27,206 nucleotides of DNA from an uncultured Bacilli bacterium. GTDB taxonomy: Bacteria; Bacillota_I; Bacilli_A; RF39; UBA660. The stretch is taken from assembly GCA_947625715.1 (NCBI GenBank), contig CANQPR010000005.1, forward strand, positions 1-27,206, written 5' to 3'. Position numbers and translations under genes: made by a program. The notes below the pieces were generated by a model. That model was not told where the DNA came from. It saw nothing but the letters and a program-made list of their open reading frames with translations, and searched no databases. This document shows positions 1 through 7,198 of the stretch, piece after piece (position 1 is the stretch's first letter; each line of letters opens with the position of its first letter).

Positions 1-156
1 ATTTTTTTAGATTGGTTATTTACAAAACAAAACCACCAAAGGCAAATTGAAAAACTAGAACCGTTTTTATGGTATATATTAATAATTATTTTTCTTTCTT
101 ATGGAGTAATGCGCAATTTAAAAATATTTTCCTTTTTAATTCCTACCATCTTATAA
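1..156 (+). CDS. C-terminal end of a DUF2752-like small membrane protein (partial)
   Basis: Frame 1 is open from the window edge to a TAA at 154-156, giving 51 residues. The visible part has a short charged stretch (KQNHQRQIEKLEP) followed by a hydrophobic helix (WYILIIIFLSYGVMRNL) and a hydrophobic tail. A final membrane helix ending in YGxxRN is what I remember of the C-terminus of DUF2752 proteins, small membrane proteins with an upstream CPxCG-type motif that would lie outside the window. The assignment rests on about 20 residues, so it is tentative; that this is a real, truncated coding end is supported by the open frame and the terminator right after the stop. Confidence 0.45.
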   Translation: MFLDWLFTKQNHQRQIEKLEPFLWYILIIIFLSYGVMRNLKIFSFLIPTIL

Positions 157-177
157 AGCTTCATGAGCTTTTTTTAT
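155..177 (+). terminator. Rho-independent terminator after the DUF2752-like gene
   Basis: AAAGCT (155-160) pairs with AGCTTT (166-171) around a 5-nt loop, followed by a T run. It overlaps the stop of the upstream gene and also touches the stop codon of the convergent alkD-like gene, so it may serve both directions, though the U tract is better on the + strand. Confidence 0.6.
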
Positions 178-872
178 TTGCTATAACATTGTAACATCAT
201 TTTTTCTTCTTTACTAACTCGATAAGAATCTTTGATTTTTGCTATAGCTTTATTTTGAATAAAATTAGATAATTTATTATCCTGTAAAAATAAAATTGTC
301 AATTCTTTTTCTTTAATATAACACTCTGAAATTAACCAGGCAATGGCCATATTTAAATAATATTTATCTAAAGTAATGTTATTAATTAATTTAAATATTT
401 TGGGCAAATAATCTTTTGTAAGATAATTATTAAGTAACAAAACAATTCCTACTCGAGCTATAAATTCGTCTTTTTCATTAACATATTGGGTAATTTTCTT
501 AAAATATTTATCTAAATTACTTTCCTCAATTTTTAAAGAACTACAAAAATTATCACAAATAGCCCAATTATCAATTTTTAAAACAAAATCATCTATTAGA
601 TTTTCATCTTTTAAATTAGCAATAATAAACCCCTTAATATTAACTTCTTCATAATAAATATCTTGACTAAATTTTAAAAAACTTTTCGCATTGCCTTTTA
701 ATATTTCTTTAGCAATAAGTCTTTGCTTAGGAACATTTATACCTAGTATTTTATATTTTGTTTTAACTAATTTTGTATGAAATAACCGATATTCATCATT
801 TGCTAAAGATAAAAGATATGTTAAAAATTTTTGATATTCTTCTTTGGACCATTTTAAAATTTGCAAATTCAT
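174..872 (-). CDS. DNA alkylation repair protein, AlkD family
   Basis: A 232-residue protein with the all-helical HEAT-like-repeat character of AlkD-type DNA glycosylases, which remove positively charged alkylated bases such as 7-methylguanine and 3-methyladenine. Supporting blocks are VPKQRLIAKEI near residue 48, the NWAICDNFCSS block near 102 (the W-x-x-x-D arrangement of the active-site cleft), ARVGIVLLLNNYL near 140 and YLNMAIAWLISECYIK near 171. The start ATG at 872 has a GGTGAG ribosome binding site. It is divergent from a Y-family polymerase gene; their promoters overlap in the 107-bp intergenic region, so the two DNA-damage genes share control DNA. I place it in the family with good confidence; substrate preference cannot be read from sequence. 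Confidence 0.85.
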   Translation of the reverse strand: MNLQILKWSKEEYQKFLTYLLSLANDEYRLFHTKLVKTKYKILGINVPKQRLIAKEILKGNAKSFLKFSQDIYYEEVNIKGFIIANLKDENLIDDFVLKIDNWAICDNFCSSLKIEESNLDKYFKKITQYVNEKDEFIARVGIVLLLNNYLTKDYLPKIFKLINNITLDKYYLNMAIAWLISECYIKEKELTILFLQDNKLSNFIQNKAIAKIKDSYRVSKEEKMMLQCYSK

Positions 873-887
873 AATCTCACCAACATA

Positions 888-916
888 ATCATCTATTAAT
901 TGTTAAATTTTGTCAA
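888..916 (-). promoter_or_regulatory. Promoter of the alkD-like gene
   Basis: On the minus strand a perfect TTGACA (911-916) is followed after 17 bp by GATGAT (888-893). It points into the alkD-like start at 872. Confidence 0.5.
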
Positions 917-944
917 TTGTTTTTTCAAAAAGATATGTTATAAT
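917..944 (+). promoter_or_regulatory. Promoter of the Y-family polymerase operon
   Basis: TTGTTT (917-922), a 16-bp spacer and a perfect TATAAT (939-944). It overlaps the divergent alkD-like promoter. Confidence 0.5.
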
Positions 945-952
945 CTTCTTAT

Positions 953-966
953 AAAACATTTGTTTG
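953..966 (+). promoter_or_regulatory. Candidate LexA (SOS) box before the polymerase gene
   Basis: AAAACATTTGTTTG lies just downstream of the -10 box. It keeps the AAC-N4-GTT half-sites of the Bacillus LexA/DinR site (CGAACRNRYGTTYC) but misses the outer C/G bases. A very similar 14-mer, AAAACAATTGTTCG, lies upstream of recA at 16793. The match between two expected SOS genes is the main argument. Confidence 0.4.
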
Positions 967-979
967 GGAGGAAAGAAAA

Positions 980-2242
980 ATGGATAATAAAATAAACAGA
1001 CATATATTATGTATTGATTTAAAAAGTTTTTTTGCTTCAGTAGAATGTGTAGAGCGGCATTTAGATCCTTTTAAAGTTCCTTTAGTTGTTGCGAATAAAG
1101 CTCAAGGTAGGGGAGCTATTACTTTAGCCATTACTCCTTATTTAAAACAAATGGGTATTCCTTCTAGAACAAGATTATATACCATTCCTCAAAATATACC
1201 ATACCAAATAGTCTCACCAAGAATGGCTTTATATGTAAAAAAAAGTAAGGAAGTTATAAATATTTATTTAGATTTTGTTAGTTCTTTAGATTTACATATT
1301 TATTCTATTGATGAATGTTTTTTAGATGTAACAGATTATTTAAATTACTATAAATTAACAGATGAACAACTAGCAAGTAAAATTTTAAAAACCATTGAAA
1401 TGAAAACTGGTTTAACCGCGACATGTGGAATAGGACCTAATTTATTACTTGCTAAAATTGCGATGGATATTGAAGCTAAAAAATATAAAAATGGGATAGC
1501 TAAATGGGAATACTATGATGTTCCTACCAAATTATGGCCCATAAAACCCTTAAGTAAAATATGGGGCATTGGTTCAAGATTAGAAAAAAGATTAAATAAT
1601 TTAGGCATTTATACTGTAGGGGATTTAGCTCATTATCCTAAAATAACTTTAAAAGAAAAATTTGGCGTTTTAGCAGAAGAATTACATAATCATGCTAATG
1701 GAATAGATAATTCTTTAATTTCTTCATTTAATCATTATAAACAAGAAAAATCAATAAGCCATAGTCAAGTCCTTTTTAAAGATTATTATGATGAAGAAAT
1801 ATTTTTAATAATAAAAGAAATGTTAGAAATTTTAACAAGGCGATTAAGAAATGAAAATTTAGAGTGTAGTTTAGTTCATTTAAGTATTACTTATTCTAAA
1901 AATATTGGTGGTGGTTTTTCTCATGAAATAAAATTTACTAATCCTACTCAAAATGAAGATGAATTATATTTAATTTGTAAAACTTTATTTGACAAATATT
2001 ATCTAGAGCACTTACCAATTCGTAAAGTAGCTATTGCTTTTGGTAAACTTTCTAAAAAGGGAGGAAAACAATTAAATTTATTTGAAAATATTGAGAAACA
2101 AGAAAAAGATGAAGCTTTAGCCAAAACTTTAGATGAAGTTCATAATCGTTATGGTAAAAATAGTCTTTTAAAAGCGACTAGTCTTTTAGCTAGTTCAACT
2201 ATTAAAGAACGTAATCAAAAAATAGGAGGGCATCATGAATAA
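980..2242 (+). CDS. Y-family translesion DNA polymerase (UvrX/UmuC-like)
   Basis: A 420-residue lesion-bypass polymerase. The N-terminal palm carries the first metal-binding Asp in ILCIDLKSFFASVE (about residues 10-23) and the Y-family signature YSIDECFLDVT (about 108-118) with the catalytic Asp-Glu pair. Then come a GIGPNLLLAKIA block (~151-162), the helix-hairpin-helix IWGIGSRLEKRLNNLGI (~194-210) and a little-finger region with RRLRNENLECSLVHLSI. The pattern ending in AITPYLKQMGIPSRTRL is typical of the Firmicute UvrX/YqjW/UmuC branch rather than of chromosomal DinB. It overlaps the next gene, a YolD homologue, by 8 bp; such uvrX-yolD pairs are known SOS-inducible operons in Bacillus. The GGGAGG site before ATG 980 fits. 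Confidence 0.9.
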   Translation: MDNKINRHILCIDLKSFFASVECVERHLDPFKVPLVVANKAQGRGAITLAITPYLKQMGIPSRTRLYTIPQNIPYQIVSPRMALYVKKSKEVINIYLDFVSSLDLHIYSIDECFLDVTDYLNYYKLTDEQLASKILKTIEMKTGLTATCGIGPNLLLAKIAMDIEAKKYKNGIAKWEYYDVPTKLWPIKPLSKIWGIGSRLEKRLNNLGIYTVGDLAHYPKITLKEKFGVLAEELHNHANGIDNSLISSFNHYKQEKSISHSQVLFKDYYDEEIFLIIKEMLEILTRRLRNENLECSLVHLSITYSKNIGGGFSHEIKFTNPTQNEDELYLICKTLFDKYYLEHLPIRKVAIAFGKLSKKGGKQLNLFENIEKQEKDEALAKTLDEVHNRYGKNSLLKATSLLASSTIKERNQKIGGHHE

Positions 2243-2555
2243 TCGTAATGAAATAAAATGGCAACCCTTTAATTCTCTTATGAATTCTTATGAAGTGTTA
2301 AAAAACTTAGAAAAAGAAAGAACACTAAAAAAATTGCCTATTTTAAGTGATGATGAAAAAGAAGTATTAGAAAAGTTATTATTGAAAGCTTTTCATACCA
2401 AAGTGATGGTAAAAGTTATTTATTTTTGGCAAAACCAATATTTTTCTAAATTAGGATTTATTATGTCTTTAGATACCCATACTAATAAAATATATTTTAA
2501 AGATAATACTTCAATATATTTTGAACAATTATTAAAAATCGTCTTAATGGATTAA
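2235..2555 (+). CDS. YolD-like protein
   Basis: A 106-residue protein with the family pattern: WQPFNSL near the N-terminus, a helical middle, a short strand-rich C-terminal half (VKVIYFWQNQYFSKLGFIMSLD) and a closing hydrophobic stretch. YolD-like proteins are small partners of Y-family polymerases in Firmicutes; the biochemical role is uncertain. The gene overlaps the polymerase stop by 8 bp, and its AGGAGG ribosome binding site lies inside the polymerase coding sequence, which suggests translational coupling. Confidence 0.75.
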   Translation: MNNRNEIKWQPFNSLMNSYEVLKNLEKERTLKKLPILSDDEKEVLEKLLLKAFHTKVMVKVIYFWQNQYFSKLGFIMSLDTHTNKIYFKDNTSIYFEQLLKIVLMD

Positions 2556-2571
2556 AAATTGCAAAAAAAGC

Positions 2572-2600
2572 TTGATAAAATGGTTAAATAATATTATAAT
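2572..2600 (+). promoter_or_regulatory. Promoter of tRNA-Leu
   Basis: TTGATA (2572-2577), 17-bp spacer, TATAAT (2595-2600). A short hairpin (GTCTTA/TAAGAC) lies in the leader between it and the tRNA. Confidence 0.75.
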
Positions 2601-2632
2601 TAACTTGTCTTATGAATTAAGACAGTGCCTTT

Positions 2633-2721
2633 GCCTAAGTGGCGGAATAGGTAGACGCACAGGACTTAAAATCCTGCGGGTGTTAAAGCCCGTGCCGGTT
2701 CAAGTCCGGCCTTAGGCACCA
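2633..2721 (+). tRNA. tRNA-Leu (anticodon UAA), CCA encoded
   Basis: Acceptor arms GCCTAAG (2633-2639) and CTTAGGC (2711-2717) pair perfectly, followed by discriminator A and an encoded CCA. The anticodon arm is GGA-CTTAAAA-TCC, giving anticodon TAA. There is a long variable arm (GCGGGTGTTAAAGCCCGT), as expected of class II tRNA-Leu, and a T arm with GGTTCAAGTCC. The total is 89 nt. Confidence 0.97.
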
Positions 2722-2732
2722 ATTATGTTATT

Positions 2733-2759
2733 AAAGCCCTGTATTTATGGGGCTTTTTT
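2733..2759 (+). terminator. Terminator after tRNA-Leu
   Basis: AAAGCCC (2733-2739) pairs with GGGCTTT (2750-2756), followed by T residues. Confidence 0.8.
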
Positions 2760-2774
2760 AAAAACTTATTTGAC

Positions 2775-2807
2775 CCTTACTTGTTCGAGCAGGTAGGGCT
2801 TTTTTTA
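2775..2807 (+). terminator. Second terminator-like hairpin
   Basis: CCTTACTTG (2775-2783) and CAGGTAGGG (2790-2798) form a 9-bp stem with G-U pairs and a TTCGAG loop, followed by CTTTTTTT. It is probably a back-up terminator for the tRNA transcript. Confidence 0.65.
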
Positions 2808-2813
2808 TAACAA

Positions 2814-2944
2814 AAAGGTTAGTCAATGACTAACCTTTGTAGAATGCCTAACAGCACTTGTCATGGTATTGTTTTAAAAACAATACCATAAAAGCATTTC
2901 TGCTCTTGTAGTTACATTCTACAATAATTATTATATGTTAGTCA
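2814..2944. repeat. Nested inverted-repeat element with alternative stems
   Basis: This 131-bp non-coding block holds several perfect inverted repeats: 12-bp arms at 2814-2825/2827-2838 separated by one base; 10-bp arms at 2837-2846/2915-2924; and 13-bp arms at 2863-2875/2877-2889. A third copy of the motif GTTAGTCAA at 2937-2945 can pair (8 bp) with TGACTAAC at 2827-2834, which excludes the first hairpin. The outer pairing gives the block the shape of a small inverted-repeat (MITE-like) element of about 118 bp. It ends about 12 bp from the premature stop of the neighbouring broken gene. No coding capacity. Mobility or an RNA role is not shown by the sequence. Confidence 0.55.
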
Positions 2945-2956
2945 AATAAAAATTAT

Positions 2957-3318
2957 TTAACAGGGATCAAAAATATATTCTATATTATTAAACTTAAAAC
3001 ATATCCAAGAATGGTAATATTTTCTTTTTCCTTCATTTAATTTTAAATATCCTCTTTCAATATAATCGTCATCATTTAAAAAGATAATTGCTGATTCCGT
3101 AGTTTGCCAACACCAACCCTCAAGTTTAATCATATGCATTAATTCAAATATTGAACCTTTATAATCGCTTAATACCTTAATATATAATTCACTTAATTTT
3201 CTTCTCAAATAATGTATTACTATGGGATTCTTTTAGATTGTAATATATTAATTTTTTCTTCTTGAGTCAATTCTTTATTATCAATAGTTTTTCTTAATAT
3301 ATCATTAATTCCAAACAT
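2957..3318 (-). pseudogene. Broken gene of an unrecognised protein family
   Basis: An ATG at 3318 with an AAAGGA site opens a 33-codon frame (starting MFGINDILRK) that ends at TAG. Another frame, entered through an AAAAG run near 3230, continues as NPIVIHYLRRKLSELY and on to a TAA at 2957. Joined, they give one plausible protein of about 120 residues, so I read it as a single gene with a one-base frameshift. The end at YIFDPC is abrupt, and the inverted-repeat element starts right after it, so the C-terminus is probably also lost. The only long open piece would need a TTG start at 3208. Conserved-looking residues are GWCWQTTES and KYYHSWICFKF. I do not know the function. Confidence 0.5.
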
Positions 3319-3424
3319 TGTGATTTTCCTTTATTTAAAATAATGATTATTATAACTTTGTTAAATAAAAATGTATAATTTCAATAAAAAAGTAAACAAT
3401 ATTTTTAGGAGGAATAATTTATAA

Positions 3425-3856
3425 ATGAAAGAAAATATCAATGCCTTAAATGAAATAAGTAAAGGTGCTTGCATGGGAATGGACGCGATTCATTTTGTCT
3501 TAAATAAAGTTGAAGATAAAGAATTTAAAGAATCTATTACGGTTCAATACCATAAATATAAAGCAATTGAAAAGAAAATTCGGCAAGTCTTTAAAAAATA
3601 TAAAAAAGAAGAAGAGCCCAAAGAAACATCTGCAATGAATAAGGCAATGACTTGGTATGGAATTGAAATGAAAACCCTAACAGATACTAGTAATTCTAAA
3701 ATTGCTGAGTTATTATTACAAGGAACTAATATGGGAATTATAGAAGGAAGGAAACTTCTTAATAATAAAATTGTTGATGAACAAATAAAACAATTAATTA
3801 ATGAATACGTAACTATGCAAGAAGATAGTATCGAACAATTAAAGAAATTTTTGTAA
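3425..3856 (+). CDS. Small helical protein of unknown function (ferritin-like four-helix bundle?)
   Basis: A 143-residue, strongly helical soluble protein with no signal peptide or membrane segment. The pattern (INALNEISKGACMGMDAIHFVL, then a charged helix, then NSKIAELLLQGTNMGIIEGRKLL, then a C-terminal helix EYVTMQEDSIEQLKKFL) resembles hypothetical proteins of Clostridia and Bacilli that I believe adopt a ferritin-like bundle, but I see no complete ExxH di-iron set. AGGAGG at 3407-3412 precedes ATG 3425 by 12 nt. A TATAAT at 3374-3379 is a likely -10 without a clear -35. It stands alone between a pseudogene and a DUF4282 gene. Confidence 0.65.
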   Translation: MKENINALNEISKGACMGMDAIHFVLNKVEDKEFKESITVQYHKYKAIEKKIRQVFKKYKKEEEPKETSAMNKAMTWYGIEMKTLTDTSNSKIAELLLQGTNMGIIEGRKLLNNKIVDEQIKQLINEYVTMQEDSIEQLKKFL

Positions 3857-3906
3857 TATTAAAGTAAAATTTCTTTTTTTTTCGTAAAATTTCATCTGTT
3901 AATCAT

Positions 3907-3934
3907 TTGTTTTTCAAATTAAATATGGTATGAT
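3907..3934 (+). promoter_or_regulatory. Promoter of the DUF4282 gene
   Basis: TTGTTT (3907-3912), 16-bp spacer, TATGAT (3929-3934) preceded by TGG, i.e. an extended -10. Confidence 0.55.
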
Positions 3935-3958
3935 GGAGAAAAGAAAGGAGCTAAAAAA

Positions 3959-4399
3959 ATGTATGGATATGGAAATTATACAACAGGATTAAATATGGTA
4001 AATAATAGCAATGTATGGACCATCGTAAGTTTTTTAGTTGCCATTTGTGGAGGTATAATAATTTATTTTACTTTCTTAAATCCTAATAATGCGAAAAATT
4101 ATACAGGAACAACAGAGAAAATATATAATTTCCTTACTTTTAAAACAATGAGTTTAGAAACTATTTTAAAAATATGTTATTTAGTATTATCATTATTTAT
4201 TACTATTACATCATTTAGTTTGATTAGTACAAGTTTTGTCGCGTTCATTGTTTATTTAATAGTAGGAAATATAATTGTTCGTTTAATTTTTGAAGGAGCA
4301 TTATTAATCGTAATGATTTACCGTAAATTAAATGATATTAATGACAAACTAGCACCAAAGAAAAAAGAAGATAAAAAAACTACAAAAGCAAATGAATAA
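3959..4399 (+). CDS. DUF4282-type membrane protein
   Basis: A 146-residue membrane protein. One helix lies near residues 19-41. The DUF4282-like part begins at NFLTFKTMSLETILKICYLVLSL (~residues 57-79), followed by a helix pair ending in IVRLIFEGALLIVMIYRKLNDINDKL. The order 'FltF+ ... I+KI+Y ... RI+fE ++++ ++L++I' is the DUF4282 signature as I know it. The tail is lysine-rich and cytoplasmic-looking (KKKEDKKTTK). Function unknown. Single-gene unit with its own extended -10 promoter, a strong AAAGGAG site and a terminator. Confidence 0.65.
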   Translation: MYGYGNYTTGLNMVNNSNVWTIVSFLVAICGGIIIYFTFLNPNNAKNYTGTTEKIYNFLTFKTMSLETILKICYLVLSLFITITSFSLISTSFVAFIVYLIVGNIIVRLIFEGALLIVMIYRKLNDINDKLAPKKKEDKKTTKANE

Positions 4400-4401
4400 A
4401 G

Positions 4402-4424
4402 CAAGTATTAACTTGTTTTTTTTT
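4402..4424 (+). terminator. Terminator after the DUF4282 gene
   Basis: CAAGT (4402-4406) pairs with ACTTG (4411-4415), followed by nine T residues. Confidence 0.7.
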
Positions 4425-4466
4425 ATAAATTTATATCTAATTTAATATAATTAATTAGGGGTAGAT

Positions 4467-5771
4467 ATGCAAGCAAAAGTATCCATTATTATTTTAACTT
4501 ACAATAATTTAAATTTAACTAAACAATGCTTAAAAAGCATTAGAAAATATACACCTAAAGATTCTTATGAATTAATTATCATTGATAATAATTCTACTGA
4601 CCATACCAAAGAATATTTACAAAAACAAAAAGATATCAAAGTTATTTTTAATAAAGAAAATTTAGGTTTTCCAAAAGGCTGTAATATTGGTATAAACATT
4701 GCTCAAAAAGATAATGATATATTATTATTAAACAATGACACTATTGTCACTAGTAATTGGTTAGAAAATTTATCTAAAGCACTCCATAGTAATCCTTTAA
4801 TAGGGGCGGTAGGACCAGTTTGTAATAATTTTGAAAATGCTCAAGGGCTTAATTTAACTTACACTAATTTTAATGAAATGCAAAAAAGAGCCCAAGAAAA
4901 TAATCATTCTAATAAAAATAAGTGGGAGTTAAAAGCTTTTTTAATCGGTTATTGTTTGTTAATTAAAAGAAAGGTAATAAATCAAATTCAATTTTTAGAC
5001 GAAAATTATACGCCAGGATATATTGAAGATAACGACTTATCATTAACGATAATAAAAGCAGGCTATAAATTACTTTTATGTCATGATGTTTATATTTATC
5101 ATTATTTAGGCACTTCTTTTCGCAAAGATTTATCCAAATTTTATCCTATATTAAATAAAAATCGGGCTTATTTTCAAAAAAAGTGGGGCTTTAATACCTT
5201 TTTATTTGATGAGAAAAAACAATATTCTTATCCATTAATCGATAATCCGAAAAAAATATTAGATTATAATAGTCACATAGGTGTTAACGCGTTAGCTTTA
5301 AAATATAAATTTCCTAAAGCTGTTATTGAAGGTGTAGAAAAAAATAAAAGTCAAAGATTAATATGTTCCAAATTTATTAAAACATATTCCTCATTAAAAA
5401 AGATTGTTAATAAGAAATATGATTATATTTTAATTGGTAATTATTTAGAAAAGTGTGATAACACTGAATTTTTTCTAAAAGAAATTAGTGAGTATTTAAA
5501 TGATGGAGGATTTATTATTGGGGAAGTTACAAATGCATCATCAATAAAAAATATAATGCCACTACTAGAATCGACAGCTAATAATTTAAATCTTAATAAA
5601 AATAATTATACAATACATGATATAAAAAATTTATTAAAAGATTTTCAAACTCTTAATTTTTATTTTTGGTATACATCTTTAAATGAAAAAGAATTAGAAT
5701 TAGCTTCTATTTTATCTAAATATAATAATTATTTAAAATATATTTATTTTACTTTTAAAGCTCAAAAATAG
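4467..5771 (+). CDS. Family 2 glycosyltransferase with a C-terminal methyltransferase-like domain
   Basis: A 434-residue protein. Residues 1-~230 are a GT-A fold family 2 glycosyltransferase: VSIIILTYNNLNLTKQCLKSI at the start, ELIIIDNNSTDHT near 36, NLGFPKGCNIGI near 66, the DxD-like LLLNNDT near 88, GAVGPVCNN near 112 and the acceptor-site block YIEDNDLSL near 187. The best-known relatives transfer rhamnose or other sugars onto cell-wall glycans. Residues ~265-430 look like a degraded Rossmann methyltransferase: KFPKAVIEGVEKN, YDYILIGNYLEKC and FLKEISEYLNDGGFIIGEVTN match the layout of SAM-dependent methyltransferases, but no clean glycine-rich motif I is visible. A glycan-modifying bifunctional enzyme is an inference. 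No membrane segment. Confidence 0.8.
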   Translation: MQAKVSIIILTYNNLNLTKQCLKSIRKYTPKDSYELIIIDNNSTDHTKEYLQKQKDIKVIFNKENLGFPKGCNIGINIAQKDNDILLLNNDTIVTSNWLENLSKALHSNPLIGAVGPVCNNFENAQGLNLTYTNFNEMQKRAQENNHSNKNKWELKAFLIGYCLLIKRKVINQIQFLDENYTPGYIEDNDLSLTIIKAGYKLLLCHDVYIYHYLGTSFRKDLSKFYPILNKNRAYFQKKWGFNTFLFDEKKQYSYPLIDNPKKILDYNSHIGVNALALKYKFPKAVIEGVEKNKSQRLICSKFIKTYSSLKKIVNKKYDYILIGNYLEKCDNTEFFLKEISEYLNDGGFIIGEVTNASSIKNIMPLLESTANNLNLNKNNYTIHDIKNLLKDFQTLNFYFWYTSLNEKELELASILSKYNNYLKYIYFTFKAQK

Positions 5772-5797
5772 TATAATATTTTAAAGGAGCAATCAAT

Positions 5798-6511
5798 ATG
5801 AATAAAATAGAAATTTTACAAAAAATGATAGATGAATCTCAAAATATTGTTTTTTTTGGGGGCGCAGGAGTATCAACCGCTAGTGATATAAAAGATTTTC
5901 GTAGTAAAGATGGAATTTATAGTAAGAAATCAAAATATCCTGCTGAATATATGTTACATCATCAAATGTTTGTGTTGCATCCCGAAGAATTTTATGAATT
6001 TTATAAGGCTAATTTAAATTGTTTAAATAAAGAACCTAATATATCGCATAAGTATTTAAGCAACCTTGAAAAGAAAGGAAAATTAAAAGCTATTATCACT
6101 CAAAATATAGATGGTTTACATACTAAAGCAGGAAGTAAAAATGTCTATGAAATTCATGGAACAATTTATAAAAATTATTGTACTAAATGTCATAAATTTT
6201 ATGATGCTAAATATGTATTTAATGCTAGTGGTATTCCTACTTGTGAGTGTAAGGGAATTATAAAGCCTGATGTTATTTTATATGGTGAAATGCTTCCTGA
6301 TTGTTTTTATAAAGGTATTGAAGCTATTGAAAAGGCCGATATGTTAATCGTTGCTGGTACCTCACTTACGGTTGAACCTGCCAGTAGTTTAATAAATTAT
6401 TTTCATGGTAAAAATTTGGTTATTATAAATCGGGATACTACAAGTTATGATAATAAGGCTAATTTAGTTATAAATGATGATTTGAAAAAAGTATTTAGTA
6501 GTTTAAAATAA
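5798..6511 (+). CDS. NAD-dependent protein deacylase, sirtuin (Sir2/CobB family)
   Basis: A 237-residue sirtuin of normal length for bacterial enzymes. The NAD-binding GGAGVSTASDIKDFRS motif is at residues 21-36, TQNIDGLH at 101-108, the catalytic His in EIHG at 120, and four zinc-binding Cys at 128, 131, 149 and 151. KPDVILYGEMLP and AGTSLTVEPA follow. It removes acetyl or other acyl groups from lysine using NAD. All key residues are present. AAAGGAG precedes ATG 5798; the gene follows the glycosyltransferase after 26 bp, with which it may be co-transcribed. Confidence 0.93.
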   Translation: MNKIEILQKMIDESQNIVFFGGAGVSTASDIKDFRSKDGIYSKKSKYPAEYMLHHQMFVLHPEEFYEFYKANLNCLNKEPNISHKYLSNLEKKGKLKAIITQNIDGLHTKAGSKNVYEIHGTIYKNYCTKCHKFYDAKYVFNASGIPTCECKGIIKPDVILYGEMLPDCFYKGIEAIEKADMLIVAGTSLTVEPASSLINYFHGKNLVIINRDTTSYDNKANLVINDDLKKVFSSLK

Positions 6512-6537
6512 AAAAGACTAAAAAGCAGTCTTTTTTT
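6511..6537 (+). terminator. Terminator after the sirtuin gene
   Basis: AAAAAGACT (6511-6519) pairs with AGTCTTTTT (6527-6535) and is followed by more T residues. Confidence 0.8.
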
Positions 6538-6583
6538 GTGTGGGAGTAAAAAAGTGATAAAAGAATGATTGTGAATAATTTCT

Positions 6584-7117
6584 TTAAGCAGCTGCCGGAC
6601 CCGTTGGACCAGTTGGTCCCGCAGGAATAACAAAATTTAATGTATAAGCTGGACCGGTACCATCAATGCTAACTGTTGGGTCAGTACCTGGTAATCCTGC
6701 CGTAACTGTTCCTATTGAAAATGTTGGCGTAACTCCAGCATCTCCTGTGGGTCCGGTAGGTCCAATGTCACCAGTAGGTCCGGTAGGCCCGATATCACCA
6801 GTAGGTCCGGTAGGTCCAATGTCACCAGTAGGTCCGGTAGGTCCAATGTCACCAGTAGGCCCGGTTGCTCCAGATGGAATAGTAAAATTTAAAATAACGT
6901 TTTCATCGGTTCCTGTATTCAAAACACTTGCTTGAGTTCCTGGTAATCCTGTTGTAGTAGTTCCAACCGTTATTGTACTAGGGCCTTGTGGTCCAGTAGG
7001 TCCAGTAGGACCAATGCCTTGTCTTGGACTACAACAACAACCTTGCGTGAATGCTTGTTTTTGATATTGTTTAATATAATTATAAGCTTTTTGATAATCA
7101 CTATTATTATTATTCAT
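6584..7117 (-). CDS. Collagen-like repeat protein (possible spore-surface protein)
   Basis: A 177-residue protein: a hydrophilic N-terminus (MNNNNSDYQK, then QGCCCSPRQG), GPTGPTGPQGP, a 33-residue module (ITVGTTTTGLPGT...LNFTIPSG), then GxY triplets built from four 9-residue GDIGPTGPT units, a second copy of the module (FSIGTVTAGLPGT...LNFVIPAG) and a final GPTGPTGPAAA. Such Gly-Pro-Thr triplet proteins are typical of spore or exosporium surfaces (BclA-like) and of other Firmicute surface filaments. There is no signal peptide or anchor, which fits a spore-coat route. A strong AGGAGG stands before ATG 7117. CATAAACTA in the leader resembles a sigma-K -10 box, but no good -35 is seen. A decayed second copy is at 8216-8404. 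Confidence 0.8.
   Translation of the reverse strand: MNNNNSDYQKAYNYIKQYQKQAFTQGCCCSPRQGIGPTGPTGPQGPSTITVGTTTTGLPGTQASVLNTGTDENVILNFTIPSGATGPTGDIGPTGPTGDIGPTGPTGDIGPTGPTGDIGPTGPTGDAGVTPTFSIGTVTAGLPGTDPTVSIDGTGPAYTLNFVIPAGPTGPTGPAAA
6750..6857 (-). repeat. Four tandem 27-bp repeats in the collagen-like gene
   Basis: Units at 6750-6776, 6777-6803, 6804-6830 and 6831-6857 differ at one to three positions and encode the 9-residue GDIGPTGPT motif. Partial units flank them. Being in frame (27 bp), gain or loss of units would change only the stalk length. Confidence 0.9.
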
Positions 7118-7198
7118 GAAAAATCCTCCTCTCGATGTAGTTTATGAGGTAATTACTAAAAAGCTTGTATCTTTATCACAAAAAAGAAAAAATTGCAT

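Noticed and set aside
6666..6935. ORF on the + strand with Val/Pro-rich repeats
   Set aside because: Exact antisense of the collagen-like gene; the repetitive composition keeps the opposite frame open. No ribosome binding site.
7130..7145. Sigma-K promoter of the collagen-like gene (CATAAACTA)
   Set aside because: The -10-like box is conserved in both copies, but no AC -35 element lies at 16-17 bp, and it is too close to the ribosome binding site to be convincing.
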